Position numbers and translations under genes: made by a program. 64,000 nt of DNA from Adiantum capillus-veneris (Eukaryota; Streptophyta; Polypodiopsida; Polypodiales; Pteridaceae): contig CM043965.1 in assembly GCA_014529385.2 (NCBI GenBank), positions 67,991,190-68,055,189 of the forward strand, given 5' to 3'. Below, in pieces: positions 57,697-64,000 of this stretch; the first letter of the stretch is position 1, and each line of letters starts with the position of its first letter. A model generated the notes under the pieces. The model did not search any database, was not told the DNA's origin, and was given only the letters and a program-made list of their open reading frames with translations.

Positions 57697-57966
57697 TTAT
57701 TTTACGTAAGTGCCGTTAAGTAAATCAAGGCTAGGTTGAGTCGCTCTATGAATGGCCAGGTTATTAAAGGTCCAAGTCTTCTTTGGCCTTTTTTCAAAAG
57801 TTATCATGCACTGATTGAAGGGTAATTCCATCGGTTCTTTACGCACATATTTCCTATTAAGCTTTCTTCGCCTCGCTTGATAAATTTTAATCTTTTGCCT
57901 TTCACAATTTGTAACTTGATCAAATGACACCATAAGAGCTCGTAATTGTAGATCTGATAAGAGCAT
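57697..57966 (-). CDS. ORF of 89 aa, unrecognised
   Basis: MLLSDLQLRALMVSFDQVTN, then a basic stretch with RRRKLNRKYVRKEPMEL, and ending LLNGTYVK. It has a protein-like composition (basic, with no low complexity), but I cannot assign it. It may be a fragment or an exon of a split gene. Confidence 0.25.
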   Translation of the reverse strand: MLLSDLQLRALMVSFDQVTNCERQKIKIYQARRRKLNRKYVRKEPMELPFNQCMITFEKRPKKTWTFNNLAIHRATQPSLDLLNGTYVK

Positions 57967-58189
57967 AGTTATATGTAAAGAGACTCACAAGTTATCATTG
58001 TCATCTTCTTTACACGAGTTTCATTATCACTAGTGCAACGGCTCCGCCTCCGGCGGTGCTATGTGAATGCATATGAGAGACACCCTTCTGACCAGGGTAG
58101 TGCCAAGCACGACATTTTCTTTCAATGACCCCTGACTAACAATTATATAATCGCAAATTCTTTTGCCTATATCAGCATCTTGTGTAATG
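57967..58189. other. No gene recognised
   Basis: Short spacer before the PPR-derived sequence. Confidence 0.4.
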
Positions 58190-58560
58190 CCACATTCCTT
58201 CAAGGTGCAAGTCTACGTGATTGCATTTGGAGAGATGCCCTCTCTCCCCAATTATCGAAAACAGTGCAGAGCTTCCTAACCCCGACTCTTGCCTTTGAGT
58301 TGAGAGTATATGTGATTTCATCTAGAGAGATACCCTTGCTTCGCATTCGCCGAAAACATCCCAGAGCTTCCTGGGCTTGTCCAACTTGGGCATATCCCTC
58401 AATCAATGCATCCCAAGAGATTACATCCCCGATAAGAAGCTCCTCAAGCACAAAGTGTACGTGATTCTATTTGGAGATATTCCCTCTCTCCCCATCTATC
58501 AAAAACAGTGCAGAGCTTTGGCTGCGGCATGGCCCCTCTTACCCTTAAGCTGTAGTGTTG
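58190..58560 (-). pseudogene. Pentatricopeptide-repeat (PPR) gene fragment, about three repeat remnants
   Basis: On minus, DVISWDALIEGYAQVGQAQEAL followed by CFRRMRSKGISLDEITYTL matches a plant PPR motif (DVxSWNALIxGYxQxGxxxEALxxFxxMxxxGIxPNxxTF). A second remnant to the right reads ALHCF..MGREGISPNRITYTLC, and a third to the left shows the same nucleotide pattern in decayed form. PPR proteins bind organelle RNA for editing or processing. Here only about 120 codons remain, with no start or C-terminal domain. Confidence 0.75.
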
Positions 58561-58599
58561 TCCGACTATCTAGTATAGCCGCCCTCTTCTGGTGCCCAT

Positions 58600-58912
58600 C
58601 TCTCTCTCCCTCCCTCTCTCTCTCTCTCGCGGTCATCAGGGCTATAGGGCACTCTTTCAAATTTAAAATGTAGAGGTAAATCTCAAATTTTGTAGGTGGG
58701 ATTACACTAAACCTTGGTTTTTTTTGAGCATGTTCCTTTGTCTACATACTGGGTGGATTCTCTCTCTCTGTCTCTCTCTCTCTCTCTCACTCTCTCACTC
58801 TCTCTCTCTCTCTCTCTGTTGTCTAGCTAGAGAGAGAGAGAGAGACAGAGCTCTCTCTCTCCTTTCCTTTCTCTCTCTCTCTCTCATGCTTGATGAGAGA
58901 GAGAGAGAGCGG
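58600..58912. repeat. Alternating CT and GA tracts (hairpin-forming)
   Basis: CT tracts at about 58,605-58,628 and 58,758-58,818 are followed by GA (58,829-58,848), CT (about 58,852-58,884) and GA (about 58,895-58,908). The opposite strands can pair into long stems. Confidence 0.9.
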
Positions 58913-59122
58913 TACTGTGTGTGTTTGAAATTTATAAGATGGACAACATGAAAACCTTTATGTAGCAACCTAAACAAAAGTCATCACAACATATTTTCAA
59001 ACTAAATTTGCACTAACATATATATAGTAAGTGATATTTCCCATGTCAAAAAAAATAACATGCGTAGAGACTTAAGATTTATACGCTCAAAAGCGTAGTC
59101 TACGACATGCCCTGCTGCGGTA
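58913..59122. other. No gene recognised
   Basis: Spacer between the microsatellites and the end of the three-exon gene. Confidence 0.4.
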
Positions 59123-59692
59123 TCAAACCACCCATGGCCCACGATGTAAAACACATCTACCAATCACTGGAGAAAGAGATCCTAACACAAAAACACGTAG
59201 GAACCAAGCACCAAGACTAAGATTCTGAGCAAACATAGCATTAATTGGACGGGTTCTGCCTAACTCTGCAATGGTGACACGTGATCTGAATCCTCTCTGA
59301 ATAGCAACTTGAATGTAGCACAGTAAGCTCGGATCATATGAAGCATGATATATGCCCACCATCAAAAATTCTGGGTAATATTGTGATCTATAGCAAAAAA
59401 AAAAGCTATTAGTATAGACAGTTATTTTGATACACAAAAGCTATTACTTTACTATATCAACATCAACATTGTTACCTTGCTACATCCAAGTCCTCGAGTA
59501 GATGAATCACCTGCATGGATGTGATTGGACCCCTCCATAATGGTGGATCTAATAAATAATCGTTGACTGTGAGATTTAAATTCTTTAAAGTATTGAAATG
59601 TCACAAACACACATATACAATATTTTACCTCGGACGTGTCGAGGTCGTCTCCCTAGTGTGTAAGTCACAGAGGCGTTAGGATCCATCTTCAT
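59123..59692 (-). CDS. Three-exon gene for a 139-aa protein of unknown function
   Basis: Exons on minus are 59,692-59,629, 59,566-59,476 and 59,387-59,123. The introns of 62 and 88 bp both have GT...AG ends (CCGAG|GTAAAA, CTCACAG|TC; GCAAG|GTAAC, GCTATAG|A). The phases join exactly, and the three exons sum to 420 nt including the stop. The protein starts MKMDPNASVTYTLGRRPRHV, continues NDYLLDPPLWRGPITSMQV, LLEDLDVARSQYYPEF, and ends RCVLHRGPWVV. I do not recognise a family. It has no signal peptide or membrane span; a basic stretch (LGRRPRHVR) lies near the N-terminus. It lies just downstream of the Helitron helicase on the same strand, so it may be a captured host gene. An extra upstream exon ending at the CAAG|GTATAT near 59,797 is possible. 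Confidence 0.6.
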
Positions 59693-59910
59693 TCATACAT
59701 ATACATATACATAAAGGATTAGAAATTCATGAAAAAGCATATGAAGCATAAATCTCTCAACAGTAATAAATCTTAGTCAATTGTTCCAGCAAATATACCT
59801 TGCTTGAGGCTACACCATGTTTCATAAGAAGATACTAAGCTTGTAAATGACAAAGAAATAGTTGCGAAAGTCACCGTGCTTTTTTATTGGATGAAACATA
59901 TCCAGCCACG
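59693..59910. other. Spacer between three-exon gene and Helitron
   Basis: It contains a possible donor site (AGCAAG|GTATAT on minus near 59,797) but no clear Helitron 3' terminus (CTRR with hairpin). Confidence 0.35.
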
Positions 59911-62900
59911 TTAAACCCCATGGCAAGGGGGTGGCAGGGGGCAGGTCAATTGCAACACCTCTTTGTAGACAATGTTAGAAGTGTATGTTCTTTGATCTCC
60001 ATGTCTACTAATGCTTGTTAAGTGACTATCACCAACCACAACCTTGATGGCAGAAGAGGATCTCACGCGAGACATTGCCACATATAGTTGACCATGGGTG
60101 AAAACAGGTGTTGGGAGATACAATCCAAGAACTCCCAATGTTTGGCCTTGCGCCTTGTTGATTGTTATCCCAAAAGCACAACGTAGAGGAAATAGGCGAC
60201 ATCTCAGATCAAAAGGGAGACCTTCTCTAGATCCCATGAGAAAATCAATCCTTGGAATGAACACTGCATTTCCTGCATGTGACCCTGTAATGATTTTTGC
60301 TTCAAACACTTTGCTGTGGAATTGCTTACAAATCAAGCGTGTCCCATTACAAAGACCACTCTTGGATCCAAATTGCGAAGCAACATAACTGGAGCATTCT
60401 GTTTCAATTGTAAAACATGTGGTGGAAAGCCTCCCCCAAGATCTAAACTATTTACAAACTCACTTGTGAACAAAATGCTATCACAATTTGATTCACACAC
60501 TAAGTCCGCACTGACATATTCCTTATAAGTACCAGGAAATTGTTGCAAGCCCAAATTTTTTATAGTATCCACCTCCTTGTTCCGTGGAGCCAAAATTGCT
60601 CTATCCTTGAAAAAGATGCATGGCAAGTCTGTGTTTCAAGGTCTCTATATATGCAAGCAACCAATGCTTGCAAATTATTTTGTGGTAGCATCATGCAAAC
60701 CGGCAGGGCCACATTATCAAGTATGTCCCCATCACAAACATCGCCATTACCAATATCAAGTGTCCATTGCACAAACTCTCTTTCAATAACATTACATAAA
60801 CAATTGACCACTCGCATATTCCGTGTTAGATGCATGATTTCTGTACATTGCCAAATGTATGAGTGGCACAAAGATGCATTAACAATGTCTTCTCTTCCCC
60901 CTTTGCGCACAATAGGTAATATCTGTCTGAAATCACCACCAAGGAGGAGAACCTTTCCACCAAACAACATGTCATTTTTCATGACATCTTTTAGTGTCTT
61001 ATCAAGAGCCTCAAAAGCGTGTCTATGAGCCATGGGGGCTTCATCCCATATGATCAGTGAACTCATTCGCAATAGCTCAGTAAGCTGGCTGTTTACTTTG
61101 ATGTTACATGTGGACTCAGAAGTTATATCAATAGGGATCTTGAATCTAGATTGTGCAGTCCTTCCGTTGTCGAGAAGCTGTGCTGCAATCCTGGACATGC
61201 ACATGCCAAAGCAACTTTGGACTCTCCGCGTATCCGAGAGAGCAAAGCATTGTAGAGATAAGTCTTTCCCGTTCCACCTGGCCCATCCAAGAAAAAGACA
61301 GTCCCTCTGCTCATGCAAGCTGCTTGTAAAACCCGATTGTAAGCTTCCCTTTGCCCAACATTGAAAGATGATTCCATTCGAGCAGACAATACTCTTTGTT
61401 CCTCTTTGTTATACATGAACTCTTCAGCAAGCACTCCATGCTCACTCATAATTTTCAAGGTGTGATCCACCTGGGGCATCCCAGAATAATCCGAGAGCCT
61501 CTTTCCATAGTGTTGAAGCATTGTCTCTAAGTTTGACAAAGCTTGGTTCTGTGCCATGTGTTCACAGATATTCGCATCATTTGTGCGAACCCTCATATGA
61601 TATACATGGTCCTCAGAAATCTCCTTACAGAAGCGATTCCACAATGCACCAGGATGTATTAGTTCACAAAAAACCAAAATGACTACAAACAGTAGGCGCA
61701 ATTGTTGCGCTGTTTGCTGAAAAGAAGCTTCTTCCAAACAAAGAAACCATTCATCATCGACTTGCAGTAATCCTCGTGCATTACATGTTTCTTTAAATGT
61801 GTCATATACTCTTCCATTGAAGGTTCTAATATCCTCAAAAGACTTACATCCTTTGCACATGTTGAGTAACATACGCAAATAGTACAAATCTCTAGCATTG
61901 GGAACAATGTGGTACATTCTTCCAATCATGTCACCAATCTGTCTTTGAGTCCATGTTCTACTTGCTGGCTTCCAAACCCACTTTGTTGGGAAGTCTATGT
62001 ACAACAAATCGTTGGCCTCTGGATATTGTTGATTTGCAACAAACCACTCAGTGAGCATTGTCTTTTTGCTGATATCTCCCTCCACCACACTTTGTACAGC
62101 CGCTCTGTCGCTAAAGATGACTTGATTTTGATGAGGCAAATGAACTTGGAGCCGTTGTATGTCAGGTTTCTCTTGATGCATGTGAAACCCAAGTATACGC
62201 CAGATAGCCTCAGATGCTGATACATATCGAGCATTAAGATAGTTTGTAACTTCATTTAGAAGCCCTTCACTATCTTGTAGAACAACAGTGGCCCTGTCAT
62301 GTCCCTTATACACATACTTATAGAGATATTTCACAGCGGATATAGTGGAGCAAACCTCCACATTGATATGTGCATTGTACCTTATTGTCAAAAATGGATT
62401 GTATGGAACAATCTATTTATTACTCATTTGCACTTTATTACGAACAACGTAATTTCCATCATCCCTCCTCATGTACGTTGGGTATCCATCCCTAGCCACA
62501 GTAGTTGATGCACTGAAGCTTCGAGGATATTTAAACCTGCACTTCCCATCTTTCATACATGGAGCATTCTTATTCAAGTTTCCACACGGGCCATGCACAT
62601 TACACCGACTGATAACATCATACAACTGTGGAAACATTACTTTATCAGGAAGCTCCGCTCACACAATCTTATCATAATGCAATGTCTCTGTTGGCTTATG
62701 CTCAGATGCAAGTATCAATAGAATGTGAGCATGAGGAAGGCCTCTATTTTGGAACTCAATCACAGAAATGTGTCCAATGACCTTACCAAAAATAGCTCTC
62801 TTAATCAGCAAGCCCATCAAATCCTTGAACTTATGGTAGAAAACATGGGCAGTAAGATCATGACGATCATTGGATGTTTGTCCAGGCAGTAATGCATCCT

Positions 62901-64000
62901 GTATCTCCTTCCATCCAGGATTGCATGTGAATGTAATGAAGAGATCATGTTTTCCTCTCTTGCGTACAATTGCCATGGCATCCTGGTATAGCTGGTGCAT
63001 ATAGCGAGGGCCACCAACATACGAAGAAGGCAATACAACCCTTCTTCCAACATTAGCACCCAATAACAGTTCTCTATCATCCCTTGTTCCATCTCTTGAT
63101 CCAACCATATCTGTCAAGCCTTCATACACCTCACTGCGAAGTTCACTTTGATGATTACGAACCCACAAAAGACTCAACTCCTCCATACAACTATATGCAT
63201 CAACAATATATTGTTGCAGTAGCCTACCACCACGTAAAAGACATTGTGTCGTGTCATCTCTAATTTGCAATCTATACTTGTAGAAATATAATTTGTAGTT
63301 CCATTTACTCGCTCTCTGCTTACTTCCGCTCTGTTCACTTGGGGTATGTAAGGATTCCAACCTTCTTCACCATTTGGAAATAGCAACACATATAATAGAG
63401 GCATGTATGACCTATGGCAATTTGAGATTCGTTTTAGACCACCACCCAAAAGATTCAACACAATATCACGATGGCCAATGTTGCTCTCTTCACCCTGACC
63501 ATGCATGATTGCTACAACTTCCACACTTGTTGGAGCAACATATTGCCAACCATTTGTACGCTTCTCAGTAATGACCATCCTAATCTCCGGAATATTGGAA
63601 GTTTGGACCATTGTAGCAAACCCCCTAAAAGCTTGAACATACGGATTTACTCGATGCATCATCGATTGCAAGCTTTCCAAAACATTTGGTTTGAGTTTAG
63701 AAACATGACTCATCCTGTTTTGCAACTCATTCTCAGTGTCAAAAAAATACAATTGAGCAAAGCGAGGGATTTGACCTGATCGCTCTTCTGGCATCAGTGG
63801 ACCAATGTTATGATAAATAGATCCATGCACCTTGAAGGTATAGATTCCTTTTCTTTGGCAGAGAGATTCATCTATATGAGCTCCCAAAGAAGCAAATGCC
63901 AACACACTATTGTATGCTCTGATATGTTTCAAGAATTTTCTACTTCTAGTATTACCCCCGTGCATCAATTCCCTTAATTCTAAAGGAGGTTCACTTAATG
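59911..64000 (-). mobile_element. Helitron (Rep-helicase), 5' part beyond window edge
   Basis: Minus-strand coding remains cover most of a plant Helitron RepHel protein, from the Helitron-like N-terminal domain at the right edge to the C-terminal helicase motif near 59,930. Neither the 5' TC end (outside) nor the 3' CTRR end can be pinned down. Helitrons move by rolling-circle replication and often carry host gene pieces. Confidence 0.85.
59911..64000 (-). pseudogene. Helitron RepHel: HUH replication initiator fused to Pif1-type helicase, mutated
   Basis: From right to left: N-terminal domain (63,968-63,320; GSIYHNIGPLMPEE, QLYFFDTENEL), Rep domain with GLPHAHIL (HUH motif, 62,742-62,722) and KYLYKYVYKG (two-tyrosine motif, about 62,330-62,300), then the helicase with FFLDGPGGTGKT (Walker A, about 61,293-61,261), SLIIWDEAPM (Walker B, about 61,050-61,030), GGDFRQILPIV, and the end motif ITINKAQGQTLG...GQLYVAMSRV (about 60,175-60,060). 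In-frame stops occur at 62,661-62,659 (TGA) and 62,415-62,413 (TAG, before IVPYNPF, probably a former Trp). Frameshifts occur near 63,317, 61,180, 60,610 and 60,336. The catalytic motifs are intact, but the protein could not be made in one piece. Confidence 0.9.

Noticed and set aside
60540-61364. Plus-strand frames of 110-162 codons at the right end
   Set aside because: They are antisense to the Helitron helicase, whose motifs are unambiguous on minus.

Overview
This is a nuclear window from a land plant with a large, repeat-rich genome. The evidence is plant-type Ty3 retrotransposons (including one of the dual-RNase H Tat/Ogre kind), an L1-type LINE, a Helitron, a fragment of a pentatricopeptide-repeat gene, short introns, and very many (GA/CT)n microsatellites. 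I would guess a fern or another lineage with a big genome, but the sequence does not fix the taxon. Almost everything is mobile or broken. There are no rRNA or tRNA genes, CRISPR arrays or bacterial-style operons.

Left part (1-20 kb). Two convergent spliced genes open the window: an unrecognised gene on + (1-888, cut by the edge), and on - (3801-952) a five-segment gene for a DDE-transposase-like protein with a RAG1-like zinc signature, carrying one apparent frameshift. Then come a Ty3 integrase/chromodomain tail (4.05-4.39 kb), an array of palindromes (6.3-7.8 kb), a primer-binding-site-like relic on - (9.27 kb), a decayed L1 LINE (10.5-14.2 kb +) and a Ty3 gag fragment (14.2-14.7 kb -). From 14.7 to 20.2 kb I see no recognisable gene.

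Middle (20-33 kb). A tandemly duplicated pseudogene family (20.9-25.3 kb +) resembles the N-terminal domain (DUF7025-like) and AAA+ ATPase core of a family best known from fungi. The copies are separated by a ~105-bp minisatellite. In the last copy the Walker A segment is inverted relative to the flanking exon and to Walker B. At 26.4-28.9 kb lies what looks like the 5' part of a minus-strand LTR retrotransposon, with a promoter, a leader filled by a 152-bp tandem repeat, and a gag start.

Right-centre (33.4-56.5 kb). An old Ty3 element (E1, +) has gag, protease, RT/RNase H, integrase and an extra 3' ORF region, all broken. A young, apparently complete Ty3/Tat element (E2, 39,980-52,362) is inserted in it. 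E2 has 2.7-kb LTRs, a 4-bp target duplication, one intact 1,760-codon gag-pol ORF, and upstream of it four small ORFs forming two paralogous pairs; the larger pair looks F-box-like. Downstream of E1's last ORF is a second palindrome array, an inverted, collinear copy of the one at 6.3-7.3 kb.

Right end (57-64 kb). This holds a three-part foldback/direct repeat, an antisense PPR fragment, a three-exon gene for a 139-aa protein of unknown function (59,692-59,123 -), and a Helitron Rep-helicase pseudogene on - that runs off the right edge.
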